A stretch of DNA of 64,000 bases. It comes from Piscinibacter gummiphilus (GTDB taxonomy: Bacteria > Pseudomonadota > Gammaproteobacteria > Burkholderiales > Burkholderiaceae_C). The notes under the pieces are model-generated. The model ran no database searches, was not told the DNA's origin, and worked only from the letters and a program-made list of their open reading frames with translations. Of this stretch, positions 10,701-17,872 are shown piece after piece; within the stretch, counting starts at the first letter, position 1, and the number at the start of each line of letters is the position of its first letter. The stretch lies in contig NZ_CP136336.1 of assembly GCF_032681285.1 (NCBI RefSeq), forward strand, positions 3,025,001 to 3,089,000, in the 5' to 3' direction. The translations under genes and the position numbers were made by a program.

Positions 10701-11604
10701 GGCCTTCGACCCACCCGCGTCGCTCACGGTTCGAACCGCGGGCGACCTGACGGTCGACGCAGCCACGGCCGCCGCCTACGACGCCGCATCCGCCACGCCC
10801 TTCGCGCCGCTGGCGATCACCACCAGCCTCGGCGGCAACACCGCGGTGCTGCAGGCCGGCGGCAACATCCTGATCAACCGCCCGATCACCATGACCGGCA
10901 CCGCCACGCCCCGGCTCGACATCGTCTCCCCGGGCACCGTGACCTTCGCGACGGGCGCCGCCCTGAGCGCGCCGGGCGGGCAGTGGCGCGTCTGGGCGCC
11001 CACGGTGGTCAACCCGACGGTCGCCGGCAGTTTCAACAACCTCTACGGCTGCGTGTACGGCGACACCACCACCTGCAGCATCTCGGGCATCGCCCTGCCG
11101 ACCACCGGCAACGGCCTGATGCGCGCCACGCAACCCACCATCACGGTCGCCGCCAACCCCACCACCGGCGTGATCGGCGCCCCGCTGCCGCCACTTGGCT
11201 ACACCGTGACCGGGCTCGTCAACGGCGACACCGCGGCCGGCTCCCTGAGCGGCAGCCTGTCGGCCACGCCGAGCGGCACCAACACCTATGCCATCGGGCA
11301 AGGCACGCTCGCCTCGCCGCTGGGCTACAACATCGTGTTCACCCCCTCGGTGCTGACGCTGCGCCAGGCCGAACTCACGCGCCACATGCTGATGGACGCC
11401 TTCCACGCCGAGAACAGCTCCGACGTCTACGGCCGCAACCTCGACCAACCTTACGTGTGCACCGCCGCCTCGGTCATGCGCGGCGGCCTGGCCGAAGGCG
11501 CCGACGCCGACAAGCTCGCCTCCGAGTGGGGCAAGGTGCGCAACCAGCCCCAGCTCTCGGGCTGCCTCAACGTGAGCGACGGCGGCTCGTGCTCGGCCTT
11601 CTGA
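7753..11604 (+). CDS. TpsA-like exoprotein with haemagglutinin (FHA) secretion domain and MBG-type C-terminus
   Basis: About 1283 residues. ATG 7753 follows an AGGA five bases away; ATG 7741 is an alternative four codons upstream. A signal peptide (ending VPAQAQ) precedes the N-terminal TPS domain, with the NPAGV form of its diagnostic motif at residues 121-125. A long Gly/Ala/Thr/Asn-rich beta-helix region follows (about 260-1090). Near 1130-1215 lies an MBG-type Ig-like module (NGDTAAGSLSGSLSATPSG). The tail has several Cys residues and ends GGSCSAF. The exoprotein should be recognised by the TpsB encoded just upstream. The lack of a toxin-like tail argues for an adhesin or matrix protein rather than a CDI toxin. 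Confidence 0.85.
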   Translation: MRTPSFKRSPLALCALLALGAVPAQAQVAANTLPVLRPGGAVVNATVGTPAGNTLAITQTQSASNRGLIEWSSFSIGSAARVTIAQPNAQSLLVNRVTGPSPSASEIHGALSANGRVMLINPAGVIFGSSAQVSAGSLVASALDLDSSMSANNYASLVGGDDIALSGGAGAITVQTANDPRQPQIQVTEGGSIVLLSQSQIEHHGVISAPRGEVNMSNGSAALLRSVGTSGFVRVLQVTPSEPSSSSLTTGLGSQTLAAGGRIVIGGQPREEGDARVDNLNIAGVLSTASDTGNGGSIHIDAGGGGSLNLNDASVDASSSSASGGQVTLLGRQITLQRGEQPTGPEVLADGATGGGRIEIGDARTRALLVNDTVLLSADATRNGNGGQIALRAMYNDASATSPTPRIHFGVTEVYGTLRARGGTEGGNGGQIETSGMAVTTALANSGGVYKRGTIDARARAAGGTAGAWTLDPYDVTISNAAPQDVAGSFEPIGPGANVQASDIVAALDAGTSVVISTDAGGAGSQAGNISIAPGTNITRTAGTGATTLTLRANNNVSIDGTIIGSSGAGPVNLNLFADLDGNGTGGVSITNSSLSTGGGSVTASGGLDPATGYARGDASNAAINIATTDIDTSNLQTGTAGDIVLRGRASTTPGAPAAVRLAGNFTFGNLTIDGRASHGTAVLLNGANLNATGAGNIDIRGIATRTDTLTASLAGIEADGTRIVIHNGTATLAGRGDDAAFGPAGAVGLRIGDLEIVGAGSTPGTVKLVGQSTGGSIAPGIQMVGSATTGLVVDDGDGGAANLNLVIGALSDVRASSLELGVAGVPPQVDVSGTVNIRPLGVSGTTGDLVEQPTVGITVIPRGANAGAGTMTVLSDMLAAGGGIAAAGGVVIGSRSHTGAIVLDTNAFGAAAPAARLTLQNEGAGSLGITVRGGNTFGSLGLLSAGNIGQVGSFTTGDLVIRGGAASTVTLDSAANQINGVLAFDPPASLTVRTAGDLTVDAATAAAYDAASATPFAPLAITTSLGGNTAVLQAGGNILINRPITMTGTATPRLDIVSPGTVTFATGAALSAPGGQWRVWAPTVVNPTVAGSFNNLYGCVYGDTTTCSISGIALPTTGNGLMRATQPTITVAANPTTGVIGAPLPPLGYTVTGLVNGDTAAGSLSGSLSATPSGTNTYAIGQGTLASPLGYNIVFTPSVLTLRQAELTRHMLMDAFHAENSSDVYGRNLDQPYVCTAASVMRGGLAEGADADKLASEWGKVRNQPQLSGCLNVSDGGSCSAF

Positions 11605-11619
11605 GCGCCGTCACGGCGG

Positions 11620-11684
11620 TGACCTCGGTCATCCGGCCCAGATGACTTTCGGCTGATGCTGGTCACCCCGCCGCTTCCTACAGT
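11620..11684 (+). promoter_or_regulatory. Tandem TGAC boxes and promoter of tssA operon
   Basis: Two boxes lie 23 bp apart: TGACCTCGGTCA (11620-11631, a perfect TGAC-N4-GTCA dyad) and TGACTTTCGGCT (11643-11654). The second has -10-like TACAGT at 11679-11684 at the spacing shared by the other sites; the first has none and is an extra upstream site. tssA starts at 11720. Confidence 0.55.
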
Positions 11685-11719
11685 CCACCCATCGTGATCG
11701 AAACCACAAAACGCACCAC

Positions 11720-12730
11720 ATGAACGCCCTCCCCGTCGAAGACCTGCTGGCCTCGCTCGGCGACGACGCCCCCTGTGGTGCCGACCTGGAATACGACCCG
11801 GCCTTCCTGGCCCTCGAGGAAGCCGCCCGCGGCAAGCCCGAGCAGCAGTTCGGCGACACCGTGATCGCAGCCGAAGGCCCCGACTGGCGCACCGTGAGCG
11901 AGCAGGCGCTGGAAGTGGCCCGCCGCACCCGCGACATCCGCGTGGCCGTGCTGCTGGCCCGTGCCAGCGCCCGGCTGAAGGGCGTGACGGCCTATGCCAG
12001 CGGCATCACGCTCATCGCCGGCCTGCTCGAGCGCCACTGGGACCACGTCTACCCCCAGCTCGACGCCGACGACAACAACGACCCCACCATGCGCCTGAAC
12101 GCGCTGGCCCCGCTGGTCGACAGCGCCGCCGGCCTCGCTGACCTGCGCGCCGCCAGCATCGGCGGCGGCCGGCCGGCGGTCACCGTGCGCGAGATCGAGC
12201 TCGCCTTCGGCAAGGCCGAGCCGCTGGCCGACGAAACCGTGCCCAGCGCCGACGGCATGCTGCAGGCCCTGCAGGCGGCCGAAGCGCAAGCTGCCGGCAC
12301 CCTGGCCGCGCTCAAGCAACTGCACGCCGACGTGTCGGGCATCGAGAAGCTCCTGATCGACAAGGTCGGCGGCGCCCAAGGCCCGGAGTTGCGCCCGCTG
12401 CGCGTGCTGGCCCAGGCGCTCGCCACCGCGGCCACGCAGGCCGAAGGCGGCGCGGCACCTGAAGCCGCCGGTGACGACCAGCCCGCCGCCGCGGGTGGCG
12501 CGGCGCCCGTGCGCGGCACGCCCGGCACGATCGTGACCCGCGAAGACGTGTTGAAGAGCCTCGACCGCGCCTGCGAGTGGCTCGAGAAGAACGAACCCAC
12601 CAACCCCGCGCCGCTGCTGATCCGCCGCGCGCAGCGCCTGATGGGCAAGAACTTCCTGGAAATCATCAGAGATTTGGCGCCTGCCGGCATCGACCAGATC
12701 GAAAACATCGCCGGCACCCACAACGAGTAA
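11720..12730 (+). CDS. tssA: T6SS protein TssA (ImpA family)
   Basis: A 336-residue protein with an ImpA_N domain in the first half (PCGADLEYDPAFLALEEA, then GPDWRTVSEQALEVARRTRD) and an Ala-rich linker. Its short C-terminal helical domain (TREDVLKSLDRACEWLEKNEP...PLLIRRAQRL) is of the kind that forms TssA rings. TssA acts in the cytoplasm, first with the membrane complex and baseplate, then capping the growing sheath. It is the first gene of the main T6SS operon, and a tandem TGAC-box promoter lies just upstream. tssB follows after 41 bases. Confidence 0.93.
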   Translation: MNALPVEDLLASLGDDAPCGADLEYDPAFLALEEAARGKPEQQFGDTVIAAEGPDWRTVSEQALEVARRTRDIRVAVLLARASARLKGVTAYASGITLIAGLLERHWDHVYPQLDADDNNDPTMRLNALAPLVDSAAGLADLRAASIGGGRPAVTVREIELAFGKAEPLADETVPSADGMLQALQAAEAQAAGTLAALKQLHADVSGIEKLLIDKVGGAQGPELRPLRVLAQALATAATQAEGGAAPEAAGDDQPAAAGGAAPVRGTPGTIVTREDVLKSLDRACEWLEKNEPTNPAPLLIRRAQRLMGKNFLEIIRDLAPAGIDQIENIAGTHNE

Positions 12731-12771
12731 CCCGTTCGTCTTCCTGAACAACCTGTAAGAGGAGTTCCACC

Positions 12772-13284
12772 ATGGCCACCAGCAGTCAGAAATTCATCGC
12801 CCGCAACCGCGCCCCGCGCGTCCAGATCGAATACGACGTCGAGCTCTATGGCGCCGAGAAGAAGGTGCAGCTCCCCTTCGTGATGGGTGTGTTGTCTGAC
12901 CTGTCGGGCAAGCCGTCGGAACCCCTCGCCCCCGTGGCCGAGCGCAAGCTGCTCGACTTCGACGTCGACAACTTCGACAGCCGCATGAAGTCGATGAAGC
13001 CGCGCGTGGCCTTCCAGGTACCCAACACCCTCACCGGCGAAGGCAACCTCTCGGTCGACATCACCTTCGAGAGCATGGACGACTTCTCGCCCGCCGCTGT
13101 GGCCAAGAAGGTCGACTCGCTCAACCAGCTGCTCACCGCCCGCCAGCAGCTCAGCAACCTCATCACCTACATGGACGGCAAGACCGGCGCTGAAGAGCTG
13201 CTGGCCAAGGTCATCTCCGACCCCGCGCTGCTCAACAGCCTGGCTTCTGCAAAGAAGACCACCGACGAGCCCAAGGCCGAGTAA
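12772..13284 (+). CDS. tssB: T6SS sheath small subunit TssB (VipA/ImpB)
   Basis: 170 residues, the usual length. The N-terminus SSQKFIARNRAPRVQIEYDV and the block LPFVMGVLSDLSGK are hallmarks of TssB. It pairs with TssC to build the contractile cytoplasmic sheath. The start ATG 12772 has a strong AGAGGAG site. It is immediately followed by tssC (31 bases), which fits equimolar production. Confidence 0.96.
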   Translation: MATSSQKFIARNRAPRVQIEYDVELYGAEKKVQLPFVMGVLSDLSGKPSEPLAPVAERKLLDFDVDNFDSRMKSMKPRVAFQVPNTLTGEGNLSVDITFESMDDFSPAAVAKKVDSLNQLLTARQQLSNLITYMDGKTGAEELLAKVISDPALLNSLASAKKTTDEPKAE

Positions 13285-13315
13285 GCCCGCAACGCACTGA
13301 ACACGGAGAAACGAA

Positions 13316-14809
13316 ATGGCAGAAGCACAAGGTCAATCGTCGGCCCTGCAGGGCGTCGAGTTCCAGGGCGGTGATTTCGCATCGCTCCTGAAGAAGGAGT
13401 TCAAGCCCAAGAGCGACGAGGCGAAGTCGGCCGTCGAAAGCGCGGTGCTCACGCTCGCGCAACAGGCACTCGCCAACACCAAGGTCATCGGCAGCGACGT
13501 CGTCGCCTCCATCGAGGCCATGATCGCCGAGCTCGACCAGAAGCTCAGCTCGCAGATCAACCAGATCATGCACAACCCCGAGTTCCAGCAACTCGAAAGC
13601 GCATGGCGCGGCCTGCATCACTTGGTGAACAACACCGAGACCGACGAGATGCTGAAGATCCGCGTGATGAACATCAGCAAGAACGAGCTCGGCAAGACCC
13701 TCAAGCGCTACAAGGGCACCGCCTGGGACCAGAGCCCGATCTTCAAGAAGGTCTACGAAGAAGAGTTCGGCCAGTTCGGCGGCGAGCCCTTCGGCTGCCT
13801 GGTCGGCGACTACTACTTCGACCACAGCCCGCCCGACGTGGAGCTGCTGGGTGAGATGTCGAAAGTGGCGGCTGCGGCCCACACCCCCTTCATCGCCGCC
13901 GGCTCGCCGGGGCTGATGCAGATGGAGTCGTGGCAGGAACTCGCCAACCCGCGCGACCTCACCAAGATCTTCACCACGCCCGAATACGCCGCCTGGCGCT
14001 CGCTGCGCGAAAGCGACGACGCGCGCTACATCGGCCTCGCCATGCCGCGCTTCCTGGCGCGCATCCCCTACGGCGCCAAGACCAACCCCGTCGAAGAATT
14101 CAACTTCGAGGAAGACACCGCCAACGCCGACCACACCAAGTACACCTGGGCCAACTCGGCGTACGCGATGGCGGTCAACATCAATCGCTCGTTCAAGCAA
14201 TACGGCTGGTGCTCGCGCATCCGCGGCATCGAGTCGGGCGGCGCAGTGGAAGGCCTGCCGACGCACACCTTCCCGACCGATGACGGCGGTGTCGACATGA
14301 AGTGCCCGACCGAGATCGCCATCAGCGACCGCCGCGAGGCCGAGCTCGCCAAGAACGGCTTCATGCCGCTGGTGCACCGCAAGAACAGCGACTTCGCCGC
14401 CTTCATCGGCGCCCAGTCGCTGCAAAAGCCCGCCGAGTACGACGACCCCGATGCCACGGCCAATGCCAACCTGGCCGCACGCCTGCCCTACCTCTTCGCC
14501 ACCTGCCGTTTCGCCCACTACCTGAAGTGCATCGTGCGCGACAAGGTGGGCTCCTTCAAGGAGAAGGACGACATGGCCAAGTGGCTCAACAGCTGGATCA
14601 TGAATTACGTCGACGGCGACCCGGCCAACTCGTCGGAGACCACCAAGGCCCAGAAGCCGCTCGCGGCCGCCGAGGTGGTGGTCGAAGAGATCCCCGGCAA
14701 CCCCGGCTACTACTCGTCCAAGTTCTTCCTGCGGCCTCACTACCAGCTCGAAGGGCTGACGGTGTCGCTGCGCCTGGTTTCCAAGCTGCCCTCACAGAAG
14801 GCGGCCTGA
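13316..14809 (+). CDS. tssC: T6SS sheath large subunit TssC (VipB/ImpC)
   Basis: 497 residues, normal for the family. Recognised by the block PEFQQLESAWRGLHHLVNNT, by GDYYFDHSPPDVELLG, and by the C-terminal sheath strand region HYQLEGLTVSLRLVSKLP. With TssB it forms the sheath that contracts to fire the Hcp tube and is disassembled by ClpV. The ribosome site is ACGGAG, eight bases from the ATG. A gap of 117 bases with a stem-loop separates it from hcp. Confidence 0.96.
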   Translation: MAEAQGQSSALQGVEFQGGDFASLLKKEFKPKSDEAKSAVESAVLTLAQQALANTKVIGSDVVASIEAMIAELDQKLSSQINQIMHNPEFQQLESAWRGLHHLVNNTETDEMLKIRVMNISKNELGKTLKRYKGTAWDQSPIFKKVYEEEFGQFGGEPFGCLVGDYYFDHSPPDVELLGEMSKVAAAAHTPFIAAGSPGLMQMESWQELANPRDLTKIFTTPEYAAWRSLRESDDARYIGLAMPRFLARIPYGAKTNPVEEFNFEEDTANADHTKYTWANSAYAMAVNINRSFKQYGWCSRIRGIESGGAVEGLPTHTFPTDDGGVDMKCPTEIAISDRREAELAKNGFMPLVHRKNSDFAAFIGAQSLQKPAEYDDPDATANANLAARLPYLFATCRFAHYLKCIVRDKVGSFKEKDDMAKWLNSWIMNYVDGDPANSSETTKAQKPLAAAEVVVEEIPGNPGYYSSKFFLRPHYQLEGLTVSLRLVSKLPSQKAA

Positions 14810-14826
14810 TTCACTGAAAGACAACC

Positions 14827-14852
14827 GAAGACGACCTGCAGCCCTCGTCTTC
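14827..14852 (+). other. Stem-loop between tssC and hcp
   Basis: Perfect 8-bp inverted repeat GAAGACGA / TCGTCTTC around a 10-base loop, followed by CTTACCC rather than a T-run. It is therefore a poor intrinsic terminator and could be an RNA-processing or stabilising element that raises hcp mRNA relative to the sheath genes. Confidence 0.45.
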
Positions 14853-14926
14853 CTTACCCGCGGTTTTCGCGTCCCTTTACCAGCAACTTCGTTTCCTCAG
14901 ACTACTGAACTCAAGGAGAGATTCAC

Positions 14927-15406
14927 ATGGCTTCCATTGACACCCACATCAAGTTTGCCGGCGTTGACGGCGAATCCACCCACAAGGACCACAAGGGCGA
15001 GATCGAAGTCCTGTCGTGGACCTGGGGCGTCTCGAACGACTCCATCGGCGCCGGTGGCGGCTCCGGTAAGGGCAAGGCCACGCCGGGCGACTTCCACATC
15101 ACCCACATCTACGACAAGGGGTCGCCGGTGCTGGCCAAGTACTGCGCCTCGGGCAAGCACTTCCCCGAAGTGACCATGACCAGCCGCAAGGCCGGCGAAG
15201 GCCAGAAAGACTTCCTCGTCATCAAGTTCAAGGAAGTGTTCATCAAGTCGGTGCAGCCGTCGGGCAGCTCGGGCGGCGACATCGTCGAGAGCATCACCTT
15301 CGCCTACAAGCAGGTCGACTTCGCCTACAAGCCGCAAGACGACAAGGGCGGCCTGGGTGGCGAAGTGAAGTTCGGCTGGAACAACGCCACCACCGAGATC
15401 ACCTGA
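14927..15406 (+). CDS. hcp: Hcp tube protein (TssD), first copy
   Basis: 159 residues of the Hcp/T6SS effector-tube family. The N-terminus ASIDTHIKFAGVDGEST, the core EVLSWTWGVSN and the end VKFGWNNATTEIT are typical of Hcp1-like proteins. Hexameric rings stack inside the sheath and are secreted with effectors. The ribosome site AAGGAGAG is the best in the operon, as expected for an abundant secreted subunit. A second, divergent Hcp is encoded 564 bases further on, with one orphan gene between. Confidence 0.95.
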   Translation: MASIDTHIKFAGVDGESTHKDHKGEIEVLSWTWGVSNDSIGAGGGSGKGKATPGDFHITHIYDKGSPVLAKYCASGKHFPEVTMTSRKAGEGQKDFLVIKFKEVFIKSVQPSGSSGGDIVESITFAYKQVDFAYKPQDDKGGLGGEVKFGWNNATTEIT

Positions 15407-15485
15407 TCGGCACACGCCGACGGCATGCGGTTGCCGCCTGGGGCCTGGCTCCGGGCGGCCATCCCACACTTCACAGGGAGTTCTC

Positions 15486-15917
15486 ATGGCCACCAGTGCA
15501 GCCGTTGTGCAAGCCATCGCACAACAAAACCCCAACGGCGTCAGCATCGACCTCGAAAAAGGCCGCATCCTCGAAGGCCCGGGCTACTGCGTCGCCTACG
15601 ACGCCACCCAGAACCAGTTCGGCCATGCCGGCTGCGTGTTCGCGATGAACCACGCCGCAGGCCCCGGCGGCTCGAACATCGTGGGCGCCTGGTTCAACCC
15701 CGGCAACAACAACTACTACTTCGACAGCGTCAAGAAGTACACCACGCGCGAAGCCGCGGTCGAGGCCGCCAAGAAGGAGCAGCAGATCGCGATCTATGAC
15801 CTTCAGCGCCGTGTCGTCGAAGACATCATGACCCCCGGCGTCAACGCCGTACCCGGCTCGCCTGGCACCTTCACCCCGGCCCTCGCCGCCGGCCGCAAGC
15901 GCGCGCACAGCGTCTGA
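15486..15917 (+). CDS. Orphan 143-residue protein between two hcp genes
   Basis: I do not recognise a family. The ORF has codon usage like its neighbours and a GGGAG ribosome site. The protein has no signal peptide or membrane segment. It has two N-terminal Cys (GYCVAY, HAGC), a Gly/Asn/Tyr-rich centre (GAWFNPGNNNYYFDSVKK), an acidic/basic helix (EAAVEAAKKEQQIAIYDLQRR) and a basic C-terminal tail (AAGRKRAHSV). Its size is small enough to travel in the Hcp lumen. Its position between the two tube genes suggests an Hcp-linked cargo, chaperone or tube-assembly factor. That is inference from context only. Confidence 0.75.
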   Translation: MATSAAVVQAIAQQNPNGVSIDLEKGRILEGPGYCVAYDATQNQFGHAGCVFAMNHAAGPGGSNIVGAWFNPGNNNYYFDSVKKYTTREAAVEAAKKEQQIAIYDLQRRVVEDIMTPGVNAVPGSPGTFTPALAAGRKRAHSV

Positions 15918-15970
15918 CGCGGCGACCCGCGTAGCGCGACCCACCCCACACCGCCATTGACGAGGCCCTC

Positions 15971-16468
15971 ATGCCTGCCGCCCAAACCTCTGCTTCCGAC
16001 ATCTTCCTGAGCGTCCAGACCAAGCGTGCCGGCAAGGTCAAGGGCGAAGCGCTGAACCCGGGCCACGAGGAAGAGATCGTCGTCAAGGGCTGGCACTGGG
16101 GTGTCTCGGCGACCTCGGCCCTGGGGTCCACCCAGGCCACCTCGCGCCGCGCCTACAAGGGCCTCACCATCGTCAAGCAGATCGACTCGGCCACCACCGC
16201 CCTGATGGCCGCGCTCGCCACCAACGACGAAGTGAAGGAAGCCAAGCTCACGATGCGCAAGGCCGGCTCGGAGCAGATGGACTACTTCCTCGTCACGCTG
16301 CAGAAGGCTCGCGTCTCCTCGGTCGACCATTCCACCGACGAGGCCGGCAACACCCTCGAGACGGTGACGCTGCAGTTCAACAAGGTCTCGGTCGAGTACC
16401 GGCCGCAGAAGTCGGCGGGAAGCCGCGGCGCCTCGATGACCTTCGAAGACGAAATCCTCAACACCTGA
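15971..16468 (+). CDS. Second Hcp-family protein
   Basis: 165 residues. The Hcp fold is recognisable from DIFLSVQTKRAGKVKGEAL, the IVVKGWHWGVSA turn and the C-terminal LQFNKVSVEYRPQ strand. It is clearly diverged from the first Hcp and carries a charged tail ending FEDEILNT. Clusters with two hcp genes often use one as the main tube and the other as a variant ring or specific carrier. The start ATG 15971 follows GACGAGG. tagJ begins 13 bases after the stop. Confidence 0.85.
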   Translation: MPAAQTSASDIFLSVQTKRAGKVKGEALNPGHEEEIVVKGWHWGVSATSALGSTQATSRRAYKGLTIVKQIDSATTALMAALATNDEVKEAKLTMRKAGSEQMDYFLVTLQKARVSSVDHSTDEAGNTLETVTLQFNKVSVEYRPQKSAGSRGASMTFEDEILNT

Positions 16469-16481
16469 ACCCCACACCATC

Positions 16482-17279
16482 ATGGCCACCGCCCAGGAAC
16501 TCGTCGCCGCGGGCGACCCCCAAGCCGCCCTGCAAGCCCTGCAGCAGCAGGTGCGCGACAAGCCCGGCGACGCCAAGCTGCGTGTCTTCCTGTTCCAGCT
16601 GCTCGCCGTGCTCGGCCAGTGGGAGCGGGCGATGGCGCAGCTCGATGTCTGCGGCCAGCTCGACGCCAGCACGCTCGCGATGGTCAACACCTACCGCGAA
16701 GCCATCAAGTGCGAGGCGGTGCGTGGCGCCGTGTTTGCGGGCAAGACGACGCCGGTCGTCTTCGGCAAACCCTCGGAATGGATCGCCTTGCTGATCCAGG
16801 CGCTCTCGCATGACGCACAGGGCCAGCCCGAGCAGGCGCAGGCGCTGCGTGCGCAAGCCTTCGAGGCGGCGCCCACCACGGCCGGCACGATCAACGGCGA
16901 GACGTTCGACTGGATCGCCGACGCCGACTCGCGCCTGGGCCCCGTGCTCGAAGTGGTGCTCAATGGCCGCTACACCTGGGTGCCCTTCGACGCGCTCTCG
17001 GCCGTCAACATCGACGAGCCCGAAGACCTGCGCGACATGGTCTGGGCGCCTGCGCATCTCACCTTCGCCAACGGCGGGGAATCCGTCGCGCTCATTCCCA
17101 CCTGCTACCCCGGCACACGCGAGCAGCCTGACGGCAAGTTCAAGCTGGCACGCGCCACCGAATGGCTGCCGGCCGGCACCGACCAATACGCCGGCCTGGG
17201 CCAGCGAATCATCTCCACCAGCAGCGCCGAGTTGGGTTTGCTCGAAGTGCGCGAGATCAGACTCACGCCGGCTGCATGA
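16482..17279 (+). CDS. tagJ: T6SS accessory protein TagJ (ImpE family)
   Basis: 265 residues of the ImpE/TagJ family. It has an N-terminal TPR-like region (QELVAAGDPQAALQALQQQV) and a C-terminal ImpE domain (FDWIADADSRLGPVLEVVLNGRYTWVPF when read in two parts). In H1-type systems TagJ binds the N-terminal helix of TssB and modulates ClpV-dependent sheath recycling. It is found next to tssE in such loci, as here. Its TGA overlaps the ATG of tssE (ATGA), indicating translational coupling. Confidence 0.92.
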   Translation: MATAQELVAAGDPQAALQALQQQVRDKPGDAKLRVFLFQLLAVLGQWERAMAQLDVCGQLDASTLAMVNTYREAIKCEAVRGAVFAGKTTPVVFGKPSEWIALLIQALSHDAQGQPEQAQALRAQAFEAAPTTAGTINGETFDWIADADSRLGPVLEVVLNGRYTWVPFDALSAVNIDEPEDLRDMVWAPAHLTFANGGESVALIPTCYPGTREQPDGKFKLARATEWLPAGTDQYAGLGQRIISTSSAELGLLEVREIRLTPAA

Positions 17280-17806
17280 GCGTCAACACCCGCGACCGCC
17301 TTCAGCCCGTCCTGCTCGACCGGCTGACCGACACCGCGCCGCTGTCGCACGTCGAAGCCGAAGACAACCGCGTGATGAACAAGGCGCAGATCCGCGAGGC
17401 GGTGCTGCGCGACCTGTCGTGGCTGCTCAACTCGGTGCAGCCGCTCGACAAGGAGCTCGCCAAACGGTTCCCGGCCGCGGCCGACTCGGTGCTCAACTTC
17501 GGTCTGCCCGCGATGTCGGGCCAGCTCGCGTCGAAGATCGACGTGAGCCTGCTCGAACGCGCGATCAAGCAGGCCATCCTGCGCTTCGAGCCGCGGGTGA
17601 TGGAAGACTCGCTGCAGGTCACCGCGCTCGACGCCTCCAGTGTGCTCGACACCCACAACGTCATCGAGTTCGAGATCCAGGGCTTCATGTGGGCGCAGCC
17701 CGTGCCGCTGGAGCTCTTGCTGCGCACCCAGGTCGACCTCGAAGCCGGCCAGGTGGAAGTGCGTGACATGGCCAGTGGCACGGTGAGCCGGCGCGCCCCC
17801 CGCTGA
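17276..17806 (+). CDS. tssE: T6SS baseplate protein TssE (gp25-like)
   Basis: 176 residues starting at ATG 17276 inside the tagJ stop. The gp25/lysozyme-like core is visible: AVLRDLSWLLNSVQ, VLNFGLPAMSG and LLERAIKQAILRFEPRV. TssE is a small baseplate wedge protein homologous to phage T4 gp25 that nucleates sheath polymerisation. The conserved Glu of the EPR motif is present. Translation is coupled to tagJ. tssF follows after 66 bases with its own possible promoter. Confidence 0.95.
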   Translation: MSVNTRDRLQPVLLDRLTDTAPLSHVEAEDNRVMNKAQIREAVLRDLSWLLNSVQPLDKELAKRFPAAADSVLNFGLPAMSGQLASKIDVSLLERAIKQAILRFEPRVMEDSLQVTALDASSVLDTHNVIEFEIQGFMWAQPVPLELLLRTQVDLEAGQVEVRDMASGTVSRRAPR

Positions 17807-17823
17807 GCGCGCCCCGACGGGTG

Positions 17824-17864
17824 TGACCAAAGTAGCTGTTCAGCCCGCGCCACATCGACAGAAT
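17824..17864 (+). promoter_or_regulatory. Possible TGAC-box promoter of tssF
   Basis: TGACCAAAGTAG (17824-17835) and -10-like CAGAAT (17859-17864). This is the weakest member of the set: only TGAC and GT match well, and the -10 is one base closer. The predicted start falls near 17871, two bases before the tssF ATG, which would give an almost leaderless message. Confidence 0.35.
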
Positions 17865-17872
17865 TCCCGCTC

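Noticed and set aside
11620..11631. The perfect dyad upstream of tssA as an independent promoter
   Set aside because: Neither strand has a -10-like hexamer at the fixed distance. It is kept only as an accessory upstream site.
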